64,000 nucleotides of DNA. Source: PXAP01 sp964421595 (lineage in GTDB: Bacteria > Bacteroidota > Bacteroidia > Bacteroidales > PUMT01). Position numbers and translations under genes: made by a program. Positions 10,001 to 17,337 of this stretch are shown one piece after another. Within the stretch, counting starts at the first letter, position 1, and each line of letters opens with the position of its first letter. Under the pieces are notes generated by a model, which did no database searches, was not told where the DNA came from, and was given only the letters and a program-made list of their open reading frames with translations. The stretch covers positions 15,723 to 79,722 of the forward strand of contig CAYQXY010000026.1 of assembly GCA_964421595.1 (NCBI GenBank). Direction: 5' to 3'.

Positions 10001-11769
10001 AAAACCAGGTATGGCCCGGCTTCTTCATCGAATGGTCTGGCGGTTTTTCTCTGGGGTGCAAATCCTTCTCTCCCTTCAGAAGCATACCATGTAAAAACCT
10101 GATCTTCAGAAATAACTACCTCCGGCTTGCCATCACCATTCAAATCGAGCATTCGTGTATTCGCATTCCCAAAATCGATGTTTGGCATAAACTTAAAAGA
10201 CCTGAGTCCATGCCATTTGTTATCTTCATCCAATTCAAAATAGCCTTTGGGTTCGGCTCCAAAATTTACCAGTTGCTTCCCCCCGTCAGCATCAAGGTCG
10301 ACCAGCTGCAATTGTGCTCCAAGTCCTCTAAAGGAGGGTTTAGGCGAAACTAACTTTGCCCGCTCAAATTCCCCGCCTCCCAGATTGTGCTTATAGTACC
10401 ATCCTGTGGCTTGTTCGGTTAGTATTCCGGATAAGCCTTCGTTAAATAAATCAGTGAATTGATACTGCTGTTCATCTATGCCGGAAGGGGCATGAACTAA
10501 ATCATCGGCAGATATTTGTTTTACCTCAGTGCTCCAGTCATGTTGTTGGTATTCAAACTCCATAGGTGGGAGCTTTTTATGCGAATAGGTTTCATCAGGC
10601 TTTTTGATATAACCATATGAGGTAATCGCTTTTAAAAAAGTAAAATCTTGCTCAACAGCAGAGTCATAATCAAAATTTAGAGATTTTATGAGTGTTTTTT
10701 TATCTGATTTATCAGGTTTTACTGCCAATTCCTCAAATACATGGAACAGCAATACTCTCTTGCACAATCTTGTAGTTCTGATTTCAAAGCCGGCTTTATA
10801 ATTCGAAAAAGCGTCTGGTCTGAAATCCCAGTCATTGATTGTTTCGAATGAATCATTGGGTAATAAAGTTCCGTAATCAAAAACAGTTTGAAACATGTAA
10901 TCTGTTTCAACAGGAAATGCATCACCGAATAGTTTGTATGGAGTTTTATTGCCATACAAAACTTTATCGATATAAAGATTGGTATAGGTGATTAGCCCAT
11001 TTCTCAGTCTATTTCGGTTGTGCAACAACAATTCGTCAAAACCAGTCTCGTTTTCCTTTTTGTAAATATACTGAGTGCAGTTCCCTTTATCGTCGAATAC
11101 AAATTCGGGCATCCACTCATAAATTTCAGCATTATCACCAGGGTTTGCAATGATAGCTCCATCAGTCCACCCAAAAAGAGTAGTACTGTTTTCTTTAGTA
11201 ATAACCCTCCATTTGGTTCTACCACTTACTTTATCTGTCCACCGTTCGATACGGGCAAAGAGTCCCTCAATGCGAGGCCTGTAATTTCTGATGGTAAATA
11301 GCCCGTCAGCAGAATCCCTTTCGTTAATGATGTATTCACCATTTGCATTTTGTAGAAAACTTCCTTGCGGGTTCTTTTTAAATTCAGGAACCAGGTCCTC
11401 TGCTTCAGAAAATAAAAAAGAATCTGAATCAATGGTATCAAGATATTGGGGCAAACCTTTATCGGTTTTTCTTTTAATGGAGCCTAACCTTAGATTCCAA
11501 CCCAGACCGAAAGTGCCATTACCCTCTCCTGAACTATAAGAAAGACTTAATGTGGGAGTAACTCCTCTGGCGGCAGAAACAGGCAGAGGTACCGAAAAAG
11601 AAGATGTCCCGTTAACGGCATTAACCGTGAACTTTTCGTCGATGCCTTTTATGGCACCACCTCCGCCCGGAAGTGAAATAGACGGTATTTCTATTGAGGC
11701 CGATCTGGTTTTCCCTTTGTCAGTCTTAAGGAAATCAGAGCCATCCCTGGTAGTCGGATTTTCTTCCAT
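4072..11769 (-). CDS. TcB-TcC fusion toxin (SpvB/TcdB/Rhs cocoon) with nuclease-like C-terminus
   Basis: 2565 aa. The N-terminus (about 25-290) is an SpvB domain (SISLPGGGGAIKG, then PTLSLSYSSGEGNG). FG-GAP-like repeats follow at about 480-720 (LDLNGDGKPEV, ADIDGSGTTDI), then TcdB middle regions (EREFRGFGMVEQ), many YD/Rhs repeats, and the Rhs core near 2160-2221 (YRYTGKERDEETGLEYHSAR, DPTGIGDGVNVYAYVTNNP). In the family this core self-cleaves and seals a cocoon holding the C-terminal effector. Here the variable tail is residues 2222-2565. Its first part has FFDLVF...ALELKG, spaced like a PD-(D/E)XK nuclease; the second part is Gly/Ala-rich and hydrophobic (about 2400-2515). The length fits TcB (about 1450 aa) plus TcC (about 1000 aa) in one chain. 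No signal peptide is visible and no immunity gene lies next to it. The nuclease call is motif-based only. Confidence 0.9.
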   Translation of the reverse strand: MEENPTTRDGSDFLKTDKGKTRSASIEIPSISLPGGGGAIKGIDEKFTVNAVNGTSSFSVPLPVSAARGVTPTLSLSYSSGEGNGTFGLGWNLRLGSIKRKTDKGLPQYLDTIDSDSFLFSEAEDLVPEFKKNPQGSFLQNANGEYIINERDSADGLFTIRNYRPRIEGLFARIERWTDKVSGRTKWRVITKENSTTLFGWTDGAIIANPGDNAEIYEWMPEFVFDDKGNCTQYIYKKENETGFDELLLHNRNRLRNGLITYTNLYIDKVLYGNKTPYKLFGDAFPVETDYMFQTVFDYGTLLPNDSFETINDWDFRPDAFSNYKAGFEIRTTRLCKRVLLFHVFEELAVKPDKSDKKTLIKSLNFDYDSAVEQDFTFLKAITSYGYIKKPDETYSHKKLPPMEFEYQQHDWSTEVKQISADDLVHAPSGIDEQQYQFTDLFNEGLSGILTEQATGWYYKHNLGGGEFERAKLVSPKPSFRGLGAQLQLVDLDADGGKQLVNFGAEPKGYFELDEDNKWHGLRSFKFMPNIDFGNANTRMLDLNGDGKPEVVISEDQVFTWYASEGREGFAPQRKTARPFDEEAGPYLVFADAKHTIYLADMSGDGMTDILRIRNGEVCFWPNLGYGRFGSKVSIDNAPLFDHHDSFNPAYIRLADIDGSGTTDIIYLGKNKFTCWKNLSGNRFSTIPFEIDPFPEVHSQSKITVADLLGNGIACIVWSSPLSKDTNAPLKYIDLMNSKKPHIMVSYKNNFGKEVSLEYTPSTRFYLDDKKLGKPWVTRLHFPVHCVSKTTTEDKISGYKFVSEYKYHHGYYDHAEREFRGFGMVEQIDAETFEHWKKQDATNITEETLHQEPVISKSWHHTGAFLQRDKILNQYEKEYWYEEMQREGFPVTHHEVKLPDARLIAAPGMDPAILGHLSIHEWQEALRACKGMALRSETFAKDAVKSLNTDEARKKELTPYSVATHNCVIELLQPKGKNKHAVFVVKESEAITYSYERNPEDFRVAHSLNIKLDEYGNVLESASVVYPRLVADASLPAETQQEQSKTVIIYTQNQFTNDVFGEDTHRLRLPSEVKNFELKGVAKSADLYKPIDFTDILSDTISDTALYHETEKPIDAGRAQRRLIEHVRFTYYGNNLSGALPLHQLESLAVPFESYQLAYTPELVTDIFGTKVNAAHLTEGKFTHSEGDNNWWIRSGSTQFLRGTENASDAGNRFYSPVSYTDPYGAITRVKYYGSYFLFLKETEDVLGNKTSVDHFNFRTFAPQRMKDINGNLSEVISDELGLVKAMAVMGKGNEADELTGLSEITDAAESALITSFFQAPDSIQLTSIGKNLLNRATARFICDLEAYATSGKPAAIVAIAREQHFRQLADSPVQIGFEYSNGIGEVVMKKIQAEPGLAKYVTVNPDDSVSITEINTASLSPGQLRWIGNGRTIKNNKGNAVKQYEPYFSVNWHYEDYKELVETGVTPIMYYDAAGRLIKTEMPDGTFSKVEFDSWTQRVFDANDTILESSWFINRTNRLIDVQLLAEGKDPGNEKLAADKAAKHAETGNVLHFDMLGRPVLYISHNRNVATGADEYYHTKVKLDAEGNLRSVTDARGNTVMQYKYDMLGNLVWQNSMDAGQRWLLTNILSKPLRTWDERSHEFQYFYDLAQRPAYSKVTGGDGPVQLDNIFDKIIYGESELIYDASGLIRQNENALQARNILGQVIQHYDTGGLVDTPDYNFKGQPLANTRKMFSKYKEVANWTDARLSNDLEPGPGFKFETTTDALGRIAEQTTPDGSIITPTYNDTGLMKGEGVLHQGAPAASIYIKNIEYNEKGQRERIVYGNDVSIKFYYDKETFRVKRSESKRLNGDPLQDWYYTYDPSGNITHIVDKNKPVVFFDNQKVTGVSAYTYDALYRLVEASGMENNSALSFGNSDNWNDHAFMHELNQGDPMAVRNYTQRYQYDAVGNILQMQHQAAGNNWTRNYQYQNQNNRLISSQTGSQTYLYPHHAKHGYITEMPHLDEMGWNFKEELVLSIRQRRTDGGIPETTWYQYDGSGQRIRKVTENQAAPNTTPNKKEERIYIAGYEWYKKHSGSNSGIERVSLSLMDEGHRFVMVETRNDVDDGTEKQLVRYQLHNHLGSSTLEVDGTARVISYEEYHPFGTTAYQAKNASIKAVAKRYRYTGKERDEETGLEYHSARYYLPWLGRWLSIDPTGIGDGVNVYAYVTNNPMRLKDPNGTSGEETKVVTPFVRSVLDNYGLPYAEQVKFKMTSANGEVITGFFDLVFIDNKGNPIALELKGVDAHAFSTMGQAEYVKAFETPKGSTIEITGTKGNAIGFGKGSTLNINESNFTRVFLANQGDFADAAAEITGGKPIKHKFYSADGGWQMFDDTQKFNSFLESKGIDPATGRKLLKSAKSGLSGGKALAVIGGMAYVLKPAAAFAGPIGDVIEIGFAVSTVAEAEPEQRAQVAREETAGFVGGAVGATVGIGAGGMGAAMIAGGLGLSGPPGWLVLGMGVLGAGLFGYAGDKMGRSMVQPSQNSAGSSGKSSAQQTELDAYCTNSPNSIECIGYTPSNKEPFLP

Positions 11770-11910
11770 ATACTGTCAGGCAATAATTCACACTGTTTTT
11801 AATCCTGATGGCGAAACTTTGCGAATGAACCTTTGTGGGGCTTGCCTGACTCAACCTTGCTGCTATCAATCTTTGTTACGGGTAACCCCTGAACTTATTA
11901 AGATACTCAT

Positions 11911-11972
11911 GATGCTGTGCAGATAACTCCTGATACTGTGCAGGTAATTCGTTTGATCCTGTACAGGTCGCT
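11911..11972. repeat. Three degenerate 21-23 bp direct repeats upstream of the TcB-TcC gene
   Basis: Three consecutive copies of GATnCTGTrCAGrT start at 11911, 11932 and 11955. They lie about 140-200 bp upstream of the TcB-TcC start codon. The rest of 11770-12421 is AT-rich and has no gene I can support. A 22-codon open frame at 12347-12415, just before the HicB gene, resembles nothing I know. Confidence 0.5.
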
Positions 11973-12421
11973 ATTTTTATTTGGACTAATTCTACGCAAG
12001 TTATGACAAGAATTATTTTATTCCAAATTATTTTAAAAAAAAATATACATAGCTACCTGACTGACAGAAATTTTTGGAATTTCAGATCCCGGAGAAAGAA
12101 AATCCCGGCCAGTGGATGATGAGCCAAAAAAACTTGCTGAAATCCCGGGTAATAAAAGGCGTTAAGTCTTCCTGTAAGTTTTGCTTCCTTCGTGGATGCT
12201 ACTGACAAAAATCTTTATAGATCAGGTCAGAATAAGCAGGTTTCAATAACTTTTATGGAAGAGTCCATTGCGATTTTGCAAAAATATTGCTAAATTGATA
12301 AAACCTGAATGAAAAAGGCAAAGGTGGCGCCAAAAATGAAATCCGGATGATCGACTATAAAAAATATTTATATCCAGCATTGATTACAATCATTGAAGAG
12401 AAAAAACTAAAATAAATAGCT

Positions 12422-12859
12422 ATGTCAAATAAAGATTTAAAATATTATAAAGCTCTGGAGTATAATATAATTATTGAGAAAGAGGAAGAGAATGGTGAAA
12501 GTTGGTATATAGCTTACACCAATGAATTAGGAAAATTTGCTTGCTATGGCCGTGGAGAAACTCAGGCAGAAGCTTTAAACAGTTTAACCGAAGAAAAGGA
12601 AGTCTTTATTGAATATTTGTTTAATGAAGGTCAATCTATCCCTGAGCCTAAGAAGGGTCAGGCAGAAAGATACAGTGGAGTTTTTAATGTCAGAACTTCG
12701 CCTTCAATTCATGCAAATTTGGTAAATCAGGCAAAGGAAATGGATATTTCACTTAACCTTTATTTAAACCAGATTCTTGCTGCTGCCGCAGAAAAAGGAA
12801 ACATCGAAAATGCTGTAATGCATAAACGGCGTGCGCGCGCTGCTTTAAAAGTGAGATAA
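12422..12859 (+). CDS. HicB-family antitoxin-like protein, without HicA
   Basis: 145 aa. The first 75 residues fit the partial RNase-H fold of HicB (IIIEKEEENGESWYIAYTNE, then a GETQAEALNSL segment). The C-terminal part (about 80-130) fits a ribbon-helix-helix/Arc-type DNA-binding region with FNVRTSPSIHANLVNQAKE and a following helix. In this family the protein neutralises the HicA mRNA interferase and represses its own operon. No HicA-like frame is found in the flanking 400 bp on either side, so it is either orphaned or has a non-canonical partner. It stands alone between two minus-strand operons and is clearly AT-richer than them. The ATG at 12422 is the only reasonable start; no Shine-Dalgarno is visible. 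Confidence 0.75.
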   Translation: MSNKDLKYYKALEYNIIIEKEEENGESWYIAYTNELGKFACYGRGETQAEALNSLTEEKEVFIEYLFNEGQSIPEPKKGQAERYSGVFNVRTSPSIHANLVNQAKEMDISLNLYLNQILAAAAEKGNIENAVMHKRRARAALKVR

Positions 12860-13076
12860 TCAATCCCATTCTGCAAGAACATAGTCAAAGGGTAAAAAGC
12901 AAAAATTGATAATCAGTGAAAAATAGCCTGCTGACAGGCAGTCCGTTATCGTCCATTGGGAGAAATGAGTCAGGAAATATCTGAGAGACCTGCCCGATTC
13001 ATGAAGATATGATCAGGCAAAAAATGGTTGATTTTAACAATTATGACGCCTGAAACCAGAAGGCTTATCTGATTGC
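12860..13076. other. Non-coding gap downstream of hicB
   Basis: Between the HicB stop and the terminator at 13077 I see only a short 5-bp hairpin near 12929 (GCCTG/CAGGC) and no gene on either strand. Confidence 0.4.
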
Positions 13077-13115
13077 AAAAACCCGGCAACCGAAGCGATC
13101 GTAACGGTTACCGGG
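13077..13115 (-). terminator. Intrinsic terminator of the subtilase-VWA operon
   Basis: On the minus strand an 11-bp stem (CCCGGTAACCG pairing with CGGTTGCCGGG, one mismatch) encloses a 12-nt loop and is followed by TTTTT. It lies 250 bp after the stop of the 548-aa gene and would end the three-gene transcript that starts with the subtilase. Confidence 0.8.
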
Positions 13116-13165
13116 CATCCCGTATAGCCGGTTTTATGCCGGCCGACTGACAGGTGAAATTCATC

Positions 13166-13324
13166 TTATCTCAGCAGCGTTTTGAACCCTGCAATGAAGA
13201 AAGATTCAAGATTGGCATAGTCCACCGTTCAGGCCGGGAACATCTGCACCGGCAGATCAACTGTGAACCCGGCATGCGGTGTGGCCGCAACCTTGTCTTC
13301 AAAGGAATATGGGCCAAAATTTGT
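13166..13324 (-). pseudogene. Protein-like, stop-broken extension after the 548-aa gene
   Basis: Directly after the TAA of the 548-aa gene the same frame continues for 30 codons (including FGPYSFEDKVAATPHAGF and TVDLPVQMFPA) to a TGA, then 20 more codons (TVDYANLESFFIAGFKTLLR) to a TAA. The composition is that of a real protein and it ends before the operon terminator. I do not recognise the family. It may be a decayed C-terminus of the upstream gene or a relic of another gene. Chance cannot be excluded. Confidence 0.3.
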
Positions 13325-14971
13325 TTACCGGCGTGAAAGTATTTTATTCACCCTTTTAAAATCAGTGTTCAGACTTTTTATTGAAATATCGAGACCGTAA
13401 TCTACTCCTTTCTGAAAGATATCTGTTATCTTATCAAATGACCTTTCATCCATCTCCTCAGAAGCTATCTCCTTTGCATCTCTTAATGCAATAAAGCCTG
13501 CTCCTAAAGCCGTTCCTGTTATCAGCTCAAAGTTTATCCAGTCCTGGTAATAATCGTCTTTTTTCCTGTTGGACTGCCTGCTTGCAGGCTTCCATATATC
13601 GAGGTGATCGGCCAGTGCAGGCATGGAAGGTTCTATCATATCAATCATGAATTCTCTCGCAAAAGCAGGTGTGTAAGTATCAGACAATATCTCAACGGCC
13701 AGCATTCCGATACTGTTCAGGTCGGCCAGACTAATGTCTTTAAGATTATCGACAGGATTGTTAAGACTTGCTTCGATAAGCTGTGAATTTTTGAGCAGGT
13801 CGGCCACAATGTATTTATGTTTGCAGAGCATGGCTTTGCTTCTGCTGATCCATCTGGAGATATTCATAAAGTATTGGCGGACAACTTCAAAATCGCCATT
13901 ATCAAGTCCTGAAAAAGGGGTGCCAACTCCATTCAGGTTTATGTTTACAAAGTGATGCCAGGTAGAGTCTATCGCTATCCTTCCTACCTTGGCCGGCCGG
14001 CCGTCGAATACTGCTATGGAGGGGAAACAGTGCGGACTTGTTCCTATTTTTCCGGGTGTTGTGCTTCCTCCCAGTACAAAGGATGTAGCTATCACCTGGG
14101 TTGATATTGACTGCCCTTTAACAGTGAAAACAGTTTCCTCGGCACATTCTCCTTCATGTGGGTGATCGGGCATAATATCTATGATGCCTGATGGCCTCAG
14201 TGATGTCCTGATTGAAAGCAGAGGGTGAGGCATCCCTGCCCCGAATGTCCTTACGGCAATAGTCTGGGGAATATTATCAGACTGGTTATTAAATGAATTT
14301 GAAACAACCTGGCCTGCGCCGGGGCGATTCGTGTCATTCCTTCTGCCACCGCTCATACTAACCTCATTAATATCATTATTAGGTGAAGTATTATCCCATA
14401 GCCTCATGTCTTTTACTCTTGGGATATTGCCACACAATCCGCGACCCAGACTGCCATGGTCACCTGTGGCAAAAACTCCGCCGCCTCCGTCCATGTACTC
14501 CTCGATGGCAGCGACCTCTGCAGCCTGAAGGTATGAATTGCCACCATTGATACCAAACAGCCATACCTGATCGAAGCTTTTCAGATTCACGCTGGTCACA
14601 AAGTGAAATCCTGTTTCCCTGCCACTTATGACGGGATTTGGATTAAGCAGATGCATCGGATCGGTCCCTGTCGGGTTCACCGATCTGTGCGCCAGGGTTA
14701 CTTTGTATTTAATATTGACGAAACTTTGCTGTTCAAGTTTATTAAAGCTTGTAATGAACTCAGACAGGCCAAATCCTCCGGGTCCAAAATTAAGTCCGCC
14801 ATCACACACAAGCAGCACGTTCACGACACAGGGTTTGAACCACCACCATTTTGGAGCAAAATCCTTCAAAAAATCAGGTTTCACTGCCAGAAGCTCTTTT
14901 GACAAAGATGTTCGTTCTGACCTGTTTAACAGGTGCATGTTTGCTAATGATTCCTTAAGCTTTCTTTCCAT
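13325..14971 (-). CDS. Uncharacterised 548-aa protein, possible ThuA/GATase-like region
   Basis: Function unknown. The central part contains VNVLLVCDGGLNFGPGGFG near residue 50 and YMDGGGGVFATGDHGSLG near 170. Together with FDQVWLFGINGG these are reminiscent of the class I glutamine-amidotransferase/ThuA fold, in which a glycine-rich nucleophile-elbow loop follows a beta strand. No catalytic triad can be assigned by eye. The C-terminal 150 residues are helical. No signal peptide is visible. The ATG at 14971 is preferred to an in-frame TTG two codons earlier. It is the last gene of a minus-strand operon, 202 bp after the 695-aa gene, and is followed by the terminator at 13077. The ThuA-like assignment is weak. 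Confidence 0.7.
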   Translation of the reverse strand: MERKLKESLANMHLLNRSERTSLSKELLAVKPDFLKDFAPKWWWFKPCVVNVLLVCDGGLNFGPGGFGLSEFITSFNKLEQQSFVNIKYKVTLAHRSVNPTGTDPMHLLNPNPVISGRETGFHFVTSVNLKSFDQVWLFGINGGNSYLQAAEVAAIEEYMDGGGGVFATGDHGSLGRGLCGNIPRVKDMRLWDNTSPNNDINEVSMSGGRRNDTNRPGAGQVVSNSFNNQSDNIPQTIAVRTFGAGMPHPLLSIRTSLRPSGIIDIMPDHPHEGECAEETVFTVKGQSISTQVIATSFVLGGSTTPGKIGTSPHCFPSIAVFDGRPAKVGRIAIDSTWHHFVNINLNGVGTPFSGLDNGDFEVVRQYFMNISRWISRSKAMLCKHKYIVADLLKNSQLIEASLNNPVDNLKDISLADLNSIGMLAVEILSDTYTPAFAREFMIDMIEPSMPALADHLDIWKPASRQSNRKKDDYYQDWINFELITGTALGAGFIALRDAKEIASEEMDERSFDKITDIFQKGVDYGLDISIKSLNTDFKRVNKILSRR

Positions 14972-15173
14972 GATCAAAAGATTATTTTAATTTGCCTACT
15001 CTGTACAGTTTTCGGCTTCCCTGTATTCCGTCCGGCATTTTTCAAAAATCTCTGATATGTCTTTGTAAGCATTTGATTATGAACATTATAATAATGGATT
15101 TTTAGTATTAAAGTGTTGATAAAAATATAGTTGCCGGTATTTAACCGGCAACTAATATTATATAACCAAAATG

Positions 15174-17261
15174 TCACTTCAGGCAAACATTATAGGAGGT
15201 CTTCACCTCGCGGCCCACTGACTGGCTGTTGACTATGGTCTTGTCCCTGGCCCACAGGGAGAAGCTGCCGCAGGGGTGTGATCCTGCATTTGTCGGGATG
15301 CTGAAGGATGCTCCCGGCATAGCTGGTGTGTTTGTCGTTCCGCTTGCACCACCTCCGTAGGTACTTCCGAAGCTCCAGGTCCAGATGTTAAGGTCGTACA
15401 CATAATAGTTCCCGGTAATGGTATCACCTTTCTTATAATGTGTACAATCGCCGTTATCGTTTACCTTAAGTTCAATTTTCGGCGGTGTATGGTCCATCTG
15501 TATCACCTTGCCGAAGGTGCCGAACACGCTCTCAACCTCCAGCTCTACAAGTAGCCTGTCTTCTGTTCCCGGACTGAACCGTGCAAGCACGTTGAGGATA
15601 TTCTGGCTGGCCGGCAGATAATTGTAATAGCCGTCTATATCGGGCATCTGGGTAGTCCACGGTGCATAGGGCGGTACAGGCGACCATCCGACAGTTGCCA
15701 GGGTGTTGCCCAGGTAGCTTGATATGCCGGTCGACAGGTTTGTTACCTTGATACGGTACCGGTGACCCGGGAAGGATGGCCCGTTTATCACAATAGTACC
15801 GCCAAAAGGTGCATTGGCTGGCACTGGATGTGCATTGTATGCGAAGATCGAGCCTGGTTTAGTCCTTCCCGTTGCATCGTCTACATGATCAACATCAATG
15901 CCTCCTATTACAACGAAAAGCGGCATAGCATCTCCCGGTTCCAGTTCAATACCGGGTTTGATCTGGACATGGGTGTCGACCCTGTTGCCGTAATACTCAA
16001 GCTTGCCCGGATCGGTGGTTGAGGGAGGGGTGTTCCACGACAGTACCCCGCGCACCCTTATCACATTCGGGGTATCACAGAGCTTCCGGTGGAAGGTTGC
16101 ATCCAGTGGAAGGGTTAACGTATAGCACAGGTGGTCGCCCGGCATATCGAGGTCGTGTACGTTCAGCTGGACCGTATTGATGTATTGCCAGCTGCAAGGG
16201 TCTCCCCAGTCGACCCAGAAAGCAACGTACTCCTTACTGCCGGCAGAGCAGAGATTACCGCTGTAGCCCGCCTTCTTCTTGACCTTGATGGTGGCGACAA
16301 GGCTTTCGGTGTTGTAATCGAGGGCCACACACTCAAGCTCTTCATAATCGACATTGGCCTTTGTCTTGTCGACAGGTATGAATATGCTCAGGTCCTTTAT
16401 AAGTGATGAAATATCAACTTTAAATGATTCGAGAATGTTCTTGTTAAGTCCGGTTAATTCGGTTCCCGGGTGATTGATCATGTTCAGGGCAGCCTTGTAG
16501 GCAAACCGCGTAGGTGGAATATTGAGCTTTCGGTAACTCTCTGCCAGCTCTAAATACTGCGGTTGCTCAGGCTGGGGTACCAGCTCTGCTACATTTATGC
16601 CCGATATTTCTTCCAGTTGCTTGACAGAAATATCCGGCATGGCCGAGGCAAGTGTCAGGAACTTTGAGAAATCTACAGTACCTAGTATATCAAGCTTGAA
16701 GGAGGGTTTCAACTGTATATCACACTCCTTAACGTCGCCCCAGACGGGGTTCCATTCCGGCATGTTGGCCGGCGGCTGCATATTCCACGAAAGTATAGCT
16801 CTTAACCTGGGCATTGCCGGTGAAGTGCAGAGGGAGTGTTTAAAGGTCTTCTTTGGCAATGTTGCTGCATAGGCTATCGGGAAAACCGGTTTTCCCGTGC
16901 AGTCGTTATGAGCAGGGATGTTATGTACATTGACGCCGGTAACTCCCTGATCGATAAACCCGGCTCCGTCATTGAAGTCAATATAAAACCTTACATACTC
17001 AATTGAGCCTGTCTGGCAAAGGCTGCCGGAATAACCGTTGGAACGCTTTATGATAAAGGTGGCATCCATCTTGCCTGTGTCAGGGTTATAACCGACGCAG
17101 GTAAGCTCTTCATAGGGCTGCTGCTTAACCATCTCAACAGTTGGCTTGATATTACTGCCGGGAATATTGCCGAAATAGTTCGGACTTATTGCCAGCATAT
17201 TAAGAAAATTGATCCTCTCAGGCTGGATGGCTAAATCCTTGCCTGCTTTCGTTTCTTTCAT
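15174..17261 (-). CDS. 695-aa protein with a duplicated Cys-containing beta module
   Basis: Not a family I recognise. Two copies of one module are evident. Copy one (about residues 48-190) has YEELTCVGYNPDTGKMDATF, NGYSGSLCQTGSIEYVRFYI and VNVHNIPAH. Copy two (about 307-450) has YEELECVALDYNTESLVATI, AGYSGNLCSAGSKEYVAFWV and LNVHDLDMPG. Each copy ends in an ILSWN/VLSWNTPP strand with a conserved Cys-Asp/Ser-x-P before it. The C-terminus (about 460-695) looks like further beta-sandwich domains, with a Ser/Gly-rich strand and two late cysteines. No signal peptide is visible. It sits 76 bp after the subtilase-VWA gene in the same orientation. A structural or binding partner of that protease is my inference only. 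Confidence 0.78.
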   Translation of the reverse strand: MKETKAGKDLAIQPERINFLNMLAISPNYFGNIPGSNIKPTVEMVKQQPYEELTCVGYNPDTGKMDATFIIKRSNGYSGSLCQTGSIEYVRFYIDFNDGAGFIDQGVTGVNVHNIPAHNDCTGKPVFPIAYAATLPKKTFKHSLCTSPAMPRLRAILSWNMQPPANMPEWNPVWGDVKECDIQLKPSFKLDILGTVDFSKFLTLASAMPDISVKQLEEISGINVAELVPQPEQPQYLELAESYRKLNIPPTRFAYKAALNMINHPGTELTGLNKNILESFKVDISSLIKDLSIFIPVDKTKANVDYEELECVALDYNTESLVATIKVKKKAGYSGNLCSAGSKEYVAFWVDWGDPCSWQYINTVQLNVHDLDMPGDHLCYTLTLPLDATFHRKLCDTPNVIRVRGVLSWNTPPSTTDPGKLEYYGNRVDTHVQIKPGIELEPGDAMPLFVVIGGIDVDHVDDATGRTKPGSIFAYNAHPVPANAPFGGTIVINGPSFPGHRYRIKVTNLSTGISSYLGNTLATVGWSPVPPYAPWTTQMPDIDGYYNYLPASQNILNVLARFSPGTEDRLLVELEVESVFGTFGKVIQMDHTPPKIELKVNDNGDCTHYKKGDTITGNYYVYDLNIWTWSFGSTYGGGASGTTNTPAMPGASFSIPTNAGSHPCGSFSLWARDKTIVNSQSVGREVKTSYNVCLK

Positions 17262-17337
17262 AGCATTAGAAGTGTTTGATTCCTGCCTACTCTGTTTCGG
17301 ATTTTCGGCTTATTCCTGTTACATCCTGTTTCCATGT

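Noticed and set aside
12347..12415. 22-codon frame just before hicB as a HicA remnant or leader
   Set aside because: No resemblance to HicA and too short to judge.
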